Positions 16,096 through 24,797 of a DNA stretch of 59,364 nucleotides are shown piece by piece. Location of the stretch: the NCBI GenBank assembly GCA_021324615.1, contig JAJPIT010000021.1, positions 1 through 59,364 on the forward strand. Reading direction: 5' to 3'. The DNA is from Terriglobia bacterium (GTDB lineage Bacteria > Acidobacteriota > Terriglobia > Bryobacterales > Bryobacteraceae). The notes beneath the pieces are model-generated. The model was not told the DNA's origin. It did no database searches and worked only from the letters and a program-made list of their open reading frames with translations. The first letter of the stretch is position 1; each line of letters starts with the position of its first letter. The position numbers and the translations under genes were made by a program.

Positions 16096-18012
16096 CTACG
16101 GATGCGCGACCGGCTCGGGAAGTTGCTGCTCCGGCGCGGCGCCGAGCAGCGCTTTCAGGTCGCTTTCCTCGATCGTCTCTTTCTCCATCAGAGCCTTCAC
16201 GATCTGCTCCAGAACGTCTCGCCGGCGCTCCAGAATCTCTTTCACCCGCTGGTAGGAGGAGTCCATGATCCGCCGGATCTCCGCGTCGATCTCTTCGGCG
16301 GTGCGTTCGCTATAGTCGCGTTCTTCGCGCGCCAGCCAGGTTTTCAGATAGCGGGCCTCCCCCGGCTCTCCATAGGTCAAATTTCCGAGCCGGTCGCTCA
16401 TCCCGAACCGCGTAACCATCTGCCGGGCCAGCGCCGTGGCGCGTTGTAAGTCGTCTCCTGCGCCCGTCGAAACCACGCCCTGATAAACCAGATCTTCGGC
16501 CGCGCGCCCGCCCAGCATCACCGCAATCTGGTCCTGAAGCTGCGGCTTCGTCATCAGGTAGCGCTCCTGCGTGGGCAACTGAAGCGTATGGCCCAGCGCG
16601 CCCATGGTGCGGGGAATGATGGACACTCGATGCACCGGATCGGCATTCGGCAAGGAGAGCGCGGCCAGCGCGTGGCCGCCTTCGTGGTAGGCGACGCGTT
16701 GTTTTTCTTCCGGCGTCATGACCCGGCTCTTCTTCTCAAGGCCGAGCATCACCCGGTCGATCGCGGCCTCCAGGTCCGATTGCGCGACCTGGGCCGCACC
16801 GCGCCGGGCCGCAAGCAGCGCGGCCTCGTTCACCACATTGGCCAGATCGGCTCCCACCATGCCCGGCGTCCTCGCCGCAATCGTCCGCAGATCCACCTCC
16901 GCCGACAGGGGAATCGCCTTGGCGTGCACCCGCAGAATCGCCAGCCGGCCTTCCAGATCCGGACGATCGACGATCACCTGGCGATCAAAGCGCCCGGGAC
17001 GCAGCAGCGCCGGATCAAGCACCTCCGGCGTATTCGTCGCGGCCATGATGATCACATTCGTCGACCGGTCGAACCCGTCCATCTCCACCAGGAGCTGATT
17101 CAAGGTCTGCTCCCGCTCGTCATGACTCACGATCATTCCCCGGCCCGAGCTCCGCGACTTGCCGATGGCGTCCAGTTCGTCAATGAACACAATGCACGGC
17201 GATTTCTTCTTGGCTTCTTCAAACAGCTCCCTTACGCGCGCCGCGCCAACTCCCACGAACATTTCGACAAACTCCGAACCGGAGATGGAGAAGAACGGCA
17301 CCTTGGCCTCGCCGGCGACGGCGCGCGCCAGCAGCGTCTTGCCCGTCCCCGGAGGCCCGATCAGCAGCACTCCTCTCGGAATCCGCCCGCCCAGGCGGCG
17401 ATAACGGTCCGGACTTCGTAGAAATTCGACAATCTCCTGCAACTCGGCTTTCGCCTCGTCGATGCCCGCGACATCCGCGAACGTCACCGGCATCTGCTTG
17501 GAGCGGTCGTAGATTTTGGCGCGGCTTCCAAATTGCAGCGGTCCCATGGCCCGCCTTGTCCGCCAAGCTCCGTAGGCGCTCATCCCGATCAGCAGCAGAA
17601 AAGGAAGCCAGGCCAATAGCCCGGCAAGGAAAGGATGCGAGGCATCCATGTGCCCGGCCACCGTGACATGATGGGCTTCCATCTCTTTCAAAAGCGGCGT
17701 CTCGTCGATGCCCGGCAGCCGCGTCGCCGTGATGACTTGCCCGCCGGAGCGGTTTGGCGGCGCCTTCAGCATCCCGATGAACTCATTGGGGGTAATCTCG
17801 ACCCGCTCCAGATGGTCCGCGCGCAGCTCGTTCACAAATTCGGTAAACGAGACGTTCCGCGAGGTCAGAGCCGGAAACCAACTCCCCACCGGCACCAGGG
17901 AGGGCAGGAAGAAGAAGATCACCGCGCCCAAAAGATAAGGCAGAAAGGCAAGCCAGGGATTGCGCTTAAAGTGCCGCGCCAGCTTGCGTTGGGTCGAGGA
18001 AATCCCGGACAT
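16096..18012 (-). CDS. ftsH: ATP-dependent zinc metalloprotease FtsH
   Basis: The start is ATG 18012, placed by AAGGAGG 6 nt upstream; a longer frame to 18177 has no ribosome site and a poor sequence. 638 residues. Membrane segments at about 20-39 and 126-147 flank a periplasmic domain. The AAA module has Walker A GPPGTGKT (219-226), Walker B IVFIDE and the second-region-of-homology arginine in LLRPGRFDR. The zinc site HEGGH is at 443-447 (most FtsH have HEAGH), and the third ligand lies in the later region with [12 protein letters not shown]. All catalytic residues are present. It degrades misfolded or regulatory membrane proteins. A 48-residue secreted-peptide ORF ends 11 nt before the start. 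Confidence 0.97.
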   Translation of the reverse strand: MSGISSTQRKLARHFKRNPWLAFLPYLLGAVIFFFLPSLVPVGSWFPALTSRNVSFTEFVNELRADHLERVEITPNEFIGMLKAPPNRSGGQVITATRLPGIDETPLLKEMEAHHVTVAGHMDASHPFLAGLLAWLPFLLLIGMSAYGAWRTRRAMGPLQFGSRAKIYDRSKQMPVTFADVAGIDEAKAELQEIVEFLRSPDRYRRLGGRIPRGVLLIGPPGTGKTLLARAVAGEAKVPFFSISGSEFVEMFVGVGAARVRELFEEAKKKSPCIVFIDELDAIGKSRSSGRGMIVSHDEREQTLNQLLVEMDGFDRSTNVIIMAATNTPEVLDPALLRPGRFDRQVIVDRPDLEGRLAILRVHAKAIPLSAEVDLRTIAARTPGMVGADLANVVNEAALLAARRGAAQVAQSDLEAAIDRVMLGLEKKSRVMTPEEKQRVAYHEGGHALAALSLPNADPVHRVSIIPRTMGALGHTLQLPTQERYLMTKPQLQDQIAVMLGGRAAEDLVYQGVVSTGAGDDLQRATALARQMVTRFGMSDRLGNLTYGEPGEARYLKTWLAREERDYSERTAEEIDAEIRRIMDSSYQRVKEILERRRDVLEQIVKALMEKETIEESDLKALLGAAPEQQLPEPVAHP

Positions 18013-18023
18013 CGCGCACCTCC

Positions 18024-18170
18024 TTAACGAGCCCCTGTCCCAAATTTGTCGAGATCCGGCGCTTCGCGCCCGGCGGGTGCGGCCTCGCGATCTTGTGCCT
18101 GAGCGGCTATACGGAAGGCAATCGATAAAACAACAGCAAGACAGTGACGCTGGATGTTCTTCGCACGCAT
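18024..18170 (-). CDS. Small secreted peptide ORF preceding ftsH
   Basis: A 48-residue frame from ATG 18170, 11 nt after GAGGAG, to TAA at 18024. The N-terminal [20 protein letters not shown] is a positively charged then hydrophobic start, and AQAQD gives a signal-peptidase-like site. The mature part would be about 22 residues, rich in Ala, Asp and Glu. The stop is 11 nt before the ftsH ATG, within its ribosome-site region, so the two would be translated in tandem. I know no family. It could be a leader peptide that tunes ftsH translation, or chance. Confidence 0.45.
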   Translation of the reverse strand: MRAKNIQRHCLAVVLSIAFRIAAQAQDREAAPAGREAPDLDKFGTGAR

Positions 18171-18313
18171 TTCCCAAAGTTCTCCTCTTAGGATTAGGAG
18201 CACGCCGGGCGATGCCGACAAAGAAATTTTTTAACTCGTGTTAAGAGATGCGGGACCTCATCGATTGGTTACAAAAATAATATCATAAAATCTTCTATAA
18301 TTAGACTAAGATA
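18171..18313 (-). promoter_or_regulatory. AT-rich upstream region of ftsH unit
   Basis: Positions about 18264-18320 are markedly AT-rich compared with the rest of the window and include the inverted repeat AAGATA-T-TATCTT (18308-18320), which overlaps the end of the gene at 18314. A short TTAAC/GTTAA repeat lies near 18230-18243. This is the only place for an ftsH promoter. I cannot choose a single -35/-10 pair. Confidence 0.4.
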
Positions 18314-19045
18314 TTATCTTGAGCCTTTGGAATCCACCCCGACTTCCGGCGCCGCCGGGCCGGCTTCCGCTTCGGGAAGATCCATTTTATTCGCCCGCAG
18401 CGCGATCCCCAATCCGGCGATGCCCGCCAGTTCTCCCAGACCGAAAATCGTCCAGGGAAAGGACCGCGGGAAGCCGCCGTTCACGATGTACCGCCAGTCC
18501 CAAATGAAGGACAGGAAGATCGCCGCCGCGCCGGCCGCCAGCAGCGCCCAGCTCCAGCCGGGGACGCGCTTGGGTTCGCGCGCCAGGCCAAGCGCGCCGC
18601 CCGCAATCAGCGACGCCGCCACAATCGACGGCGCGATCACCGGTCCCGCCCACGGCACCGGTAAAAGGAACAGCAGATCCCAGGTGCCGGGCGAAGCGGG
18701 CCAGCCGATCAAAACCTTCAGCCAAAGATAAAACGTCAGATCCCAAACGCCGAAGATCAGAGAAAATGCCGCCAGCCGGGACGGAAAACTTCGCGCGGCC
18801 GCCCAGGCCACGCCGGCGAGCATCAGGATGGTCGCGGCCTCGCGTCCCAGTTCGATTCGAGCCAGCAACAAAAAGGGGCCAAGAGCGCTCGTCGGAGCCA
18901 GAGGGAAAAGGGAGCCGCGCGGAAGACCCGCCGCGACGCGGATCGGCTCGGCGATGGTGCGGAGATAAACTACAACAGCCGCCTCTACAAAACCGAACGC
19001 CGCGCCGAATAGAACAAGGCCCGGGATTTTACCGCTTTGCTTCAG
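18314..19045 (-). CDS. Multi-pass membrane protein, start codon uncertain
   Basis: The open frame is coding-like from just after the TAA at 19064-19066, yet contains no in-frame ATG, GTG or TTG until TTG 18871. The upstream part still encodes a convincing helix (IPGLVLFGAAFGFVEAAVVVYL) joined to the later helices, so the gene surely begins before 18871. CTG at 19043-19045 is the first possible near-cognate start, giving about 243 residues. There are five or six membrane segments, including ATILMLAGVAWAAA and WSWALLAAGAAAIFLSFIWDW. The C-terminus is Glu/Ala-rich and cytoplasmic. I do not recognise a family. Either a non-AUG start, a start lost by mutation or sequencing, or readthrough from the in-frame FecR-like gene upstream. 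Confidence 0.65.
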   Translation of the reverse strand: MKQSGKIPGLVLFGAAFGFVEAAVVVYLRTIAEPIRVAAGLPRGSLFPLAPTSALGPFLLLARIELGREAATILMLAGVAWAAARSFPSRLAAFSLIFGVWDLTFYLWLKVLIGWPASPGTWDLLFLLPVPWAGPVIAPSIVAASLIAGGALGLAREPKRVPGWSWALLAAGAAAIFLSFIWDWRYIVNGGFPRSFPWTIFGLGELAGIAGLGIALRANKMDLPEAEAGPAAPEVGVDSKGSR

Positions 19046-19063
19046 TTTTGACTTTGTTGATCG

Positions 19064-20218
19064 TTAGTGGTGGCCGCCCGCGCCGCCGGCATGCCCGCCA
19101 CCGCCCGAGATTCCACCGAGTCCGCCGGCATGCCCGCCGCCCGAGATCCCGCCGAATCCGCCGGCATGCCCGCCGCCCGAGATCCCGCCGAATCCGCCGG
19201 TTTGCCCGCCTGCCCTTACGGCGGCAGCGCTGGAGGCTCCTGAATTGGGGACTCCACCGCCGCTCGGGCCGACCCCGCGCATTCCGCCCGCGCCGCGAAC
19301 TCCGGCGCCGATGCCAGCTCGCGCCCCGGAATTCAACCCGCTGCGCGTCACACCGCCATAACCGGCCGGAACGCCGGCGTAGTAATAAGGAGATCCGGGC
19401 ATGAACAGATACCCGACCGTATACGGGCTGTAGTAGCCGAAACCGAACGGGCTATAGTACATTCCGGTGTAGGGCATGAACGTGAACATGCCAAACCACG
19501 GATTCCACGCCCAGGTTCCCGCTCCCGCGTCGTCGCCGCTATAAGCGCCGCTCGAATAAAGACCGCTGCCGGAAGCGCCCGCGCTCCGCGCGGAAGTGAT
19601 ATTGGCCTGCGCGATGTACTCGTCGCGCCGCTCATTCCAGCGATAGAAGGCGTCCGTTTCTTTGGTGTCGAAATTCCGGGCTTCCAGCTTGTCGCTGTCG
19701 AAGACCACTTCGTGGCCTTTTTTAGCTTCCACCGGCTTCTTGTCTCCGGATGCGATCTTGGACTCGCCTTCGTATACTCGAAGCCGCGCCGCCGGATCGG
19801 AATCAAACCGGTACAGGCCGCGCTTTTTCAACTCGACCTCGGAGTTGTGAAACAGCACCGTGATCGCATTGTCCGGAAGCAGCTCGCCCACCTGAAGCAT
19901 CGCCGTTCCCGATAACACTTCCACCCGCGTATCGGCCAGTTGATTGGAAACCATCTTGAAGGAGCTGTTTTCCGCCAGCCGCAGAAAAACACCCGGCGTC
20001 AACAGAACTTCCGCGTCGCCGTCCTTCGTCGTCAGGGTTTGGCCATTCTTGACGTCCTGGAATTGTCCGAACTTCGCCGGCGACTGAATCGCCTGGCCAT
20101 CCAGCTCGACCGTCCCTTCGGTTAGTTGAATCACGCCGGAATGCGCGGAAATCACCGCTTGCGCCCAGACGGAGCCGCCAAAAGCCAGCGCGACAGCCAC
20201 GACCGTTCTGCCCACCAT
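19064..20218 (-). CDS. Secreted FecR-like protein with Gly-rich repeat tail
   Basis: A 384-residue protein; AGGAGG lies 9 nt before the ATG. After a signal peptide (MVGRTVVAVALAFGGSVWAQ) the domain at about 30-110 is FecR-like (VQLTEGTVELDGQ-type start, QTLTTKDGDAEVLLTPGVFLRLAENSSFKM). A charged helical part with RWNERRDEYIAQAN follows at about 190-207, then a Trp/Tyr/Phe/Pro-rich stretch around 235-290. The tail consists of GGFGGISGGGHA-type repeats encoded by 36-bp DNA repeats at 19085-19195. Similar secreted FecR proteins with Tyr/Pro-rich tails occur in many Acidobacteria. Probably cell-envelope associated; the tail may bind metal through its His residues, which is a guess. Confidence 0.8.
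   Translation of the reverse strand: MVGRTVVAVALAFGGSVWAQAVISAHSGVIQLTEGTVELDGQAIQSPAKFGQFQDVKNGQTLTTKDGDAEVLLTPGVFLRLAENSSFKMVSNQLADTRVEVLSGTAMLQVGELLPDNAITVLFHNSEVELKKRGLYRFDSDPAARLRVYEGESKIASGDKKPVEAKKGHEVVFDSDKLEARNFDTKETDAFYRWNERRDEYIAQANITSARSAGASGSGLYSSGAYSGDDAGAGTWAWNPWFGMFTFMPYTGMYYSPFGFGYYSPYTVGYLFMPGSPYYYAGVPAGYGGVTRSGLNSGARAGIGAGVRGAGGMRGVGPSGGGVPNSGASSAAAVRAGGQTGGFGGISGGGHAGGFGGISGGGHAGGLGGISGGGGHAGGAGGHH
19085..19195 (-). repeat. Coding tandem repeats, 36 bp
   Basis: Three units: 19085-19123 (39 bp, diverged), 19124-19159 and 19160-19195 (36 bp, identical to each other), followed by a partial copy to about 19210. They encode the 12-residue unit GGFGGISGGGHA of the FecR-like protein. 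Identical neighbours suggest recent slippage. Confidence 0.85.
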
Positions 20219-20287
20219 GATGCGAGCCTCCTAGTCACTTCCAATTCTGCTCTTTTTTGATCGGCGAGTCAACAACTTTGTGTGCCC

Positions 20288-20293
20288 TATAAT
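20288..20293 (+). promoter_or_regulatory. Candidate -10 box (TATAAT)
   Basis: A perfect TATAAT lies 9 nt before GTG 20303 with no ribosome site between. Transcription starting 6-8 nt downstream would begin at or just before the GTG, giving a leaderless mRNA. No convincing -35 is visible. Confidence 0.4.
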
Positions 20294-20302
20294 ATTGAAA
20301 AC

Positions 20303-21499
20303 GTGGTTCGTCAAGCGTTAATCGCCGCCGTCACGTTAGCCTGCCTGAAGGCCCGCCCGCCATCCTTCTACCCCGATGTGTTGCCTATCCTTCAGCGCCA
20401 CTGCCAGCAGTGCCACCGCCCCGGCGAAGTGGCCCCGATGCCCTTGATCACCTATCCGGATGTCCGCCCATGGGCTAAGGCCATCCGCGACGCCGTAAGC
20501 GCCCGCAGCATGCCGCCGTGGTTTGCCGATCCCTGCTGCGGAAAATTCGCAAACGACCGCTCCTTGACCGCCGCCGAAATTTCAACCTTGGTGAGTTGGG
20601 CTCAGGCCGGCGCACCGGCCGGAGATCCGCGCGCCGCCCCGCCCCCCATTCCCTGGACGAACGGCTGGAACATCCCGCCTCCCGACGCCGTTTTCGAAAT
20701 TCCGCCCTTCCGCGTCCCCGCCTCAGGCGCGATCGAGTATCAGTATTTCGCCGTTCCCACCGGTTTTCAACAAGACCGCTGGATTCAGGCGGTCGAGGTA
20801 CGGCCCGGAGCCCGCAAAACCGTTCATCACGCGGTGGTGTACATCCGCGAGCCCGGCTCCAGGTGGACCAGCGGGCCGACCAAGGCCGATATCTTGCAGG
20901 TTTATGCTGCCGGCGCGGCGCCGGAGATCTGGCCGGAGGGAATGGCGAAGCTGGTCCCGGCCGGATCGGATCTGGTTTTCGAGATCCATTACACGCCGGA
21001 CGGGAAGCCGGAAATCGATCACACCAAAATCGGCGTAATTTTCGCCAAAAAACCGCCGGAAAAGCGCGTTTTGACGCTGCAAATGGACCGTTCCGACTTC
21101 GCCATCCCGCCCGGCGATCCCGACTACCGCGTCAGCGTCTGGGGTACGCTGCCCAACGACGCCTTGCTGCTTAGCCTGTTTCCGCATATGCATCTGCGCG
21201 GGAAAGAGTTCGAATTTCTGCGGATCCTCGCCGATGGCCGGCCGGAGGCGATGCTGCGCGTCCGCCAGTATAATTTTTATTGGCAGCTCGACTACAAACT
21301 CGCCACTCCGCTGCCGCTGAAGAAGGGAACGCGGCTGGTCTGGACGGCGGTGTTCGACAACTCGGCGAATAATCCGCTGAATCCCGATCCGTCAAAAGAA
21401 GTCCGCTACGGCCATCAAAGCTGGGATGAGATGATGGTGGGCTTTTTCGACGTCGCGGTGGACGCCGGGGTGGATAAAGAACAGTTTTTCGTCCGCTAG
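20303..21499 (+). CDS. Secreted cytochrome c / copper-monooxygenase-like protein
   Basis: I prefer GTG 20303 (MVRQALIAAVTLACLKA, a short signal peptide); GTG 20282 is an in-frame alternative that overlaps the TATAAT. One haem site CQQCH is at about 34-38, in a domain starting FYPDVLPILQRHC. The C-terminal two thirds resemble the copper type-II ascorbate-dependent monooxygenase fold: HHAVVY (first copper His pair), EIHYTPDG and FPHMHLRGKEFEF with further His, and a final YGHQSWDEMM. This architecture is frequent in Acidobacteria and Planctomycetes. A copper enzyme receiving electrons through its haem is plausible, but the reaction is unknown. The convergent zinc-ribbon gene ends 7 nt away. Confidence 0.8.
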   Translation: MVRQALIAAVTLACLKARPPSFYPDVLPILQRHCQQCHRPGEVAPMPLITYPDVRPWAKAIRDAVSARSMPPWFADPCCGKFANDRSLTAAEISTLVSWAQAGAPAGDPRAAPPPIPWTNGWNIPPPDAVFEIPPFRVPASGAIEYQYFAVPTGFQQDRWIQAVEVRPGARKTVHHAVVYIREPGSRWTSGPTKADILQVYAAGAAPEIWPEGMAKLVPAGSDLVFEIHYTPDGKPEIDHTKIGVIFAKKPPEKRVLTLQMDRSDFAIPPGDPDYRVSVWGTLPNDALLLSLFPHMHLRGKEFEFLRILADGRPEAMLRVRQYNFYWQLDYKLATPLPLKKGTRLVWTAVFDNSANNPLNPDPSKEVRYGHQSWDEMMVGFFDVAVDAGVDKEQFFVR

Positions 21500-21506
21500 C
21501 GAAGGC

Positions 21507-22679
21507 TTATTGGCCGACCTGCACGTCGGCGCGCAGATCCTGCCAATCGGGCAGCGCCGCCGGGTGGGCGAGCTTTTCGATCGGGCTGGTCATTTCCCTG
21601 GACTCGAACGGACCGAGCGCCGGCGCGCGGAAGGAGAACCGGCTCAGGGGAGGCTGGCCGGGCTTAGCCTCGGCCGTGCGCAGGGTCACATAGACCGTCA
21701 TATCGGACAGCGGGGCGCTGGAATGATTCACCACCAGGTAGTGAATTTCGGATTTTTTATTGAGATCGACGACGATGCGGAAGCCGGTGACTTCAATCAA
21801 ATCCGCCACCGAATGCGTCACCGGAACCGGCGCGCTGACCGCCGCCGCGGCGGCCGGCTCTGGCGCAGGAGTTTTCGCCTCGGAGCGCTCGACCGGCTGT
21901 AGATAGAACAGCAGCAGGCCTCCAGCCAATGGGATTCCCAGCACCAGCATGGCGCTGACGAACCAGCCCGGCAGCTTTCGCCGCGGCCTCTTGGGCGGGC
22001 CGATCACCGTGACCATCCCGGCGTCTTTGAACGATTGCAGGGCGGGCGGCAAGGCGGGACCGGGCAGCGTGACGCGCGGCGCGGCATCCTGGATCAGCAC
22101 GCCGCCTCGCGGCGGCGCGGGGCGCATCCGCGCGGCCGCGGCGGCCGTGTAGTCCTGAAGGGGGGCCAGCCGGAGCCAGGATCCGGAGGGAAGGTCTTCC
22201 TGCGGCGGCTCCGTAATCACCGGCACCGTGCTGGAGGCCGCGACTGGCTGCGGTTTGGCGGGTTCCGCGGCCCGGGCGATGGCCGGCCCGAGCGGCACCG
22301 GCACCGGCGCCGCCGGTGAAGGCGCGGGTGGAAGTGTTTTCTCTTCGGCCGGAGGGGCCAACAGCGCGATGGCTTCCGTTTTGGGAAAAAATTGAGTGAT
22401 CGAAACAGCCGCCGGCGCCGCCGCCACCGCGGCCGGCTCAGGTGTGGACGCCAGCGCGATTCCCGCCGCGGCTGGTTCCGGTTCCGGCGCCTGCTGCGCC
22501 TGCCGGATGTGCTCGGCCAGCGCCAGCAGCGGATCGGGCGCGGGTTCGGGAGCGGGGGCGGACAGGGGGGGCGCGGCGGGTTCCACCGGCGCCGCTTTTG
22601 CCTCCGGATCGCAGGCCGGGCACTCTTTCACCGCCGGCGGAATCTCGCGTCCGCACTCCGGGCAGATCCAGTGGAACAT
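21507..22679 (-). CDS. Zinc-ribbon membrane protein with long Pro/Ala linker
   Basis: A 390-residue protein. An N-terminal zinc ribbon uses C6, C9, C20 and C23 (CPECG and CPAC). Residues about 28-230 are Pro/Ala/Glu-rich and disordered, with a positively charged end (PPKRPRRKLPG). One membrane helix at about 245-268 (FVSAMLVLGIPLAGGLLLFYL) is followed by a domain of about 100 residues with beta-strand character (FRIVVDLNKKSEIHYLVVNH, MTVYVTLRTAEA), similar in feel to DUF2393-type extracytoplasmic domains. The layout suggests a cytoplasmic sensor joined to an envelope domain. Function unknown. It shares the strand with dedA and the CpaE-like gene. Confidence 0.75.
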   Translation of the reverse strand: MFHWICPECGREIPPAVKECPACDPEAKAAPVEPAAPPLSAPAPEPAPDPLLALAEHIRQAQQAPEPEPAAAGIALASTPEPAAVAAAPAAVSITQFFPKTEAIALLAPPAEEKTLPPAPSPAAPVPVPLGPAIARAAEPAKPQPVAASSTVPVITEPPQEDLPSGSWLRLAPLQDYTAAAAARMRPAPPRGGVLIQDAAPRVTLPGPALPPALQSFKDAGMVTVIGPPKRPRRKLPGWFVSAMLVLGIPLAGGLLLFYLQPVERSEAKTPAPEPAAAAAVSAPVPVTHSVADLIEVTGFRIVVDLNKKSEIHYLVVNHSSAPLSDMTVYVTLRTAEAKPGQPPLSRFSFRAPALGPFESREMTSPIEKLAHPAALPDWQDLRADVQVGQ

Positions 22680-22794
22680 GGTACTAATTTAATGGGATTC
22701 CGGTTTTTTTCCGTTCAGGCACAAACCCTACCGGGAATTCCGAGGCGCCTTAAGTAGGGTAAGGATTCAATCTCAGGGGCGCCGCAGGATCCCG

Positions 22795-23418
22795 CTATGT
22801 TTTTCCCGGCGCCGGGCGGGGCGCGCCCCCTGTTTTCTTTCTTCGCCAGGAAAACCAGCAATAAATCGCGGCGGCGGCGGCCAAAGCGGCCGAAAAATAC
22901 AGCAAATCCCGCTCGATCGCCTCGGAAATGCGCCGCCAATTTTCGCCTAAATAATATCCCAGCGCCAGAAATGTCGTAACCCACAACAGCCCGCCCGGCC
23001 AGGCGTAGGCCGCAAACGAGACAAAGCGCAGCTTGGAGGCTCCGGCGACGATCGCGGTAAAATGCCGCAGTCCGGCGATGTAATATCCGGCGAACAACGC
23101 CCAGTGCCCGATGCGGTCAAACCATCGATGGACTTGGTCCAGCCGCTCCTCGGTGATGTGGAGGTATTTTCCGAAGCGGCGCACGGCTCCTAAGCCGAGC
23201 GTGCGGCCGATGGTGTAGCTCAGCGTGATGCCGCACCAGCTTCCGGCCAGCGCCGCAAGCCAGGCCGGCAGCGGATGCATTCGTTCTTTGAAAATCAGGT
23301 ATCCGCAAAAGACCAGCAGCGTTTCATCCGGCACCGGCAGTCCCACGACGCCGAGCAGCAGCAGCAGGAAGATCATCCCGTAGCCGTAGGTAGCGATCCA
23401 CTGGAAGACGGACTCCAT
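22795..23418 (-). CDS. DedA family (VTT domain) membrane protein
   Basis: A 207-residue integral membrane protein of the DedA/SNARE-associated family. Key features are the amphipathic start, VVGLPVPDETLLVFCGYLIF with the conserved acidic residues, GSWCGITLSYTIGRTLG, and RWFDRIGHWALFAGYYIAGLRHFTAIVAGAS with the F/Y-x-R-x-x-x-x-x-x-A-G motif of this family, followed by two C-terminal helices. The C-terminus is basic (WRRKKTGGAPRP). DedA proteins are now known to include undecaprenyl-phosphate and phosphatidylethanolamine transporters, with roles in proton-motive-force and antibiotic phenotypes. Which lipid this one handles cannot be read from sequence. Confidence 0.9.
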   Translation of the reverse strand: MESVFQWIATYGYGMIFLLLLLGVVGLPVPDETLLVFCGYLIFKERMHPLPAWLAALAGSWCGITLSYTIGRTLGLGAVRRFGKYLHITEERLDQVHRWFDRIGHWALFAGYYIAGLRHFTAIVAGASKLRFVSFAAYAWPGGLLWVTTFLALGYYLGENWRRISEAIERDLLYFSAALAAAAAIYCWFSWRRKKTGGAPRPAPGKT

Positions 23419-23469
23419 GGGGTGATGATAAAGGAGCCGGGGCGAAGAAGTCAGGAAGGAACGGCCGGG

Positions 23470-24663
23470 CTATTTTTCTCCCGGGGCTACGCGCGAGGGG
23501 ACCGCGAAAAACTCCAGGAAGTTGCGCTTGCCGTCGCTCTGGGCGGCCGGGCGGCGCTCCTCCGCCAAGTCCGCCGCGAACTCGCCGAACAGCTTGCCCA
23601 GTTCCGAATTGGGGTCCAGAAAGGTTCCCGCGGTCATGGCGCGGGTGACCCCGATGTAGTCGTTGGGAAAGGTGCGCGCCACCGGCACGCCGAGAATTTC
23701 TTCCACCTGATCCTTGCTGAAGATCGCGCGCTTGCTGGTGCGGTTCAGGAGGATGGAGACGCGGCCGTCCAGATCGAAGCTCCGCAGATAGGCCAGCTTC
23801 TCGCGGGCCAGGTGAAGGGAGGGGATCTCCGGCGTGCAGACCAGCAGGACGCGCTTGCAATCCTGCATAATTTCCATCGAATAGCGTTCCAGGTTGCCGG
23901 ACAGATCAAAGCACAGGGCCTGGTAGTTGCGCCGCAGGAACTCCATGAGGGCGCGAATCTGGGTGGCTTCGATCCGGAGGCTGGGATTGATGCGGCCGGC
24001 GTGCAGCACGTCGAGCGATCCCAGGGAGGTGACCAGTTGGGGCCACAGGTGCTCATCCATGTGCAGGGAGCGCTCGACCGCGTCCGTCACGGAGTATTCG
24101 TTTTGCAGCTTCAGCATGAAGCGCATCATCCCGCTGTTGAGGTCGAAATCCGCCAGCAGGGTGCGCGAGTCGGGCCGCCGGGCCAACGCTCCGGCGGTGT
24201 TCAGGGCGATGGTGGAGGTTCCTGCGCCGGCCTTGGAGGGCAGGAAGGCGAAGATCTGCGAAGTCGATTCAAAGGTGGGAGGCCGTTGTTGCACCAGCGC
24301 CTTCACCGTATGGACCGCCTCCAGAATGGCGTGCCGTTCGAAGGGGTCCGCCAGAAATTCGCGGACGCCGGCACGCATGGTTTCCCGCAACAGGCGCGGG
24401 TCCATGTCCGAGTGCACCGCGACGATCTGAATTCCGGCGGCTTCCGATTCGAGCAGTTGTACGGTTTCCCGGGCCTTTTCGAGGGTTTCGAAACTCAAGA
24501 ACACCGCCTCGGGCGCGTGGGCCCGCAGCGTGCGCACCAGGTCAATTGCCGTGGGATAGCGGTGCAGGGAGCGCCCGACCGACACTTCCCCGGTGGCTTC
24601 GAGCGCGCGTTCCAGGCGCGCCGCCATGTCCTGATCCGGGCAGATGATGATGCTGCGGAGCAA
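23470..24663 (-). CDS. CpaE-like MinD-family ATPase with receiver-like domain
   Basis: I choose TTG 24663, since AGGAG is 6 nt upstream and the protein then begins MLRSIIICPDQDM like CpaE proteins; the frame extends to ATG 24714 without a ribosome site. About 397 residues. An N-terminal pseudo-receiver (about 1-120) has MDPRLLRETMRAGVREFLADPF. The ATPase domain starts IFAFLPSKAGAGTSTIALN, a deviant Walker A in which the usual second Lys is Thr, as in CpaE (GGVGATT-type). Later come LLADFDLNSG and CFDLSGNL. CpaE helps place and assemble Tad/Flp pili. No other tad genes are in the window, so its partners lie elsewhere. Confidence 0.85.
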   Translation of the reverse strand: MLRSIIICPDQDMAARLERALEATGEVSVGRSLHRYPTAIDLVRTLRAHAPEAVFLSFETLEKARETVQLLESEAAGIQIVAVHSDMDPRLLRETMRAGVREFLADPFERHAILEAVHTVKALVQQRPPTFESTSQIFAFLPSKAGAGTSTIALNTAGALARRPDSRTLLADFDLNSGMMRFMLKLQNEYSVTDAVERSLHMDEHLWPQLVTSLGSLDVLHAGRINPSLRIEATQIRALMEFLRRNYQALCFDLSGNLERYSMEIMQDCKRVLLVCTPEIPSLHLAREKLAYLRSFDLDGRVSILLNRTSKRAIFSKDQVEEILGVPVARTFPNDYIGVTRAMTAGTFLDPNSELGKLFGEFAADLAEERRPAAQSDGKRNFLEFFAVPSRVAPGEK

Positions 24664-24797
24664 ATTGGTCTCCTCTCTCAGCCTAGAAAGCTTATCGACG
24701 GCGGGCAATTGCATTGGTCCCTGAATTTAAGGCGGGATTGATCCTAGTCTGGCGGCGATTCCCCTTAGGACCCTCCCGGTGGTTGATCTCAAGCCGC

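Noticed and set aside
18013-18177. Extended N-terminus of FtsH to 18177
   Set aside because: A strong ribosome site supports ATG 18012; the extension is Cys/Arg/Ser-rich and overlaps the small leader ORF in another frame.
19085-19210. Regular 36-bp repeats as a CRISPR array
   Set aside because: No spacers: units are contiguous and encode a Gly-rich protein tail.
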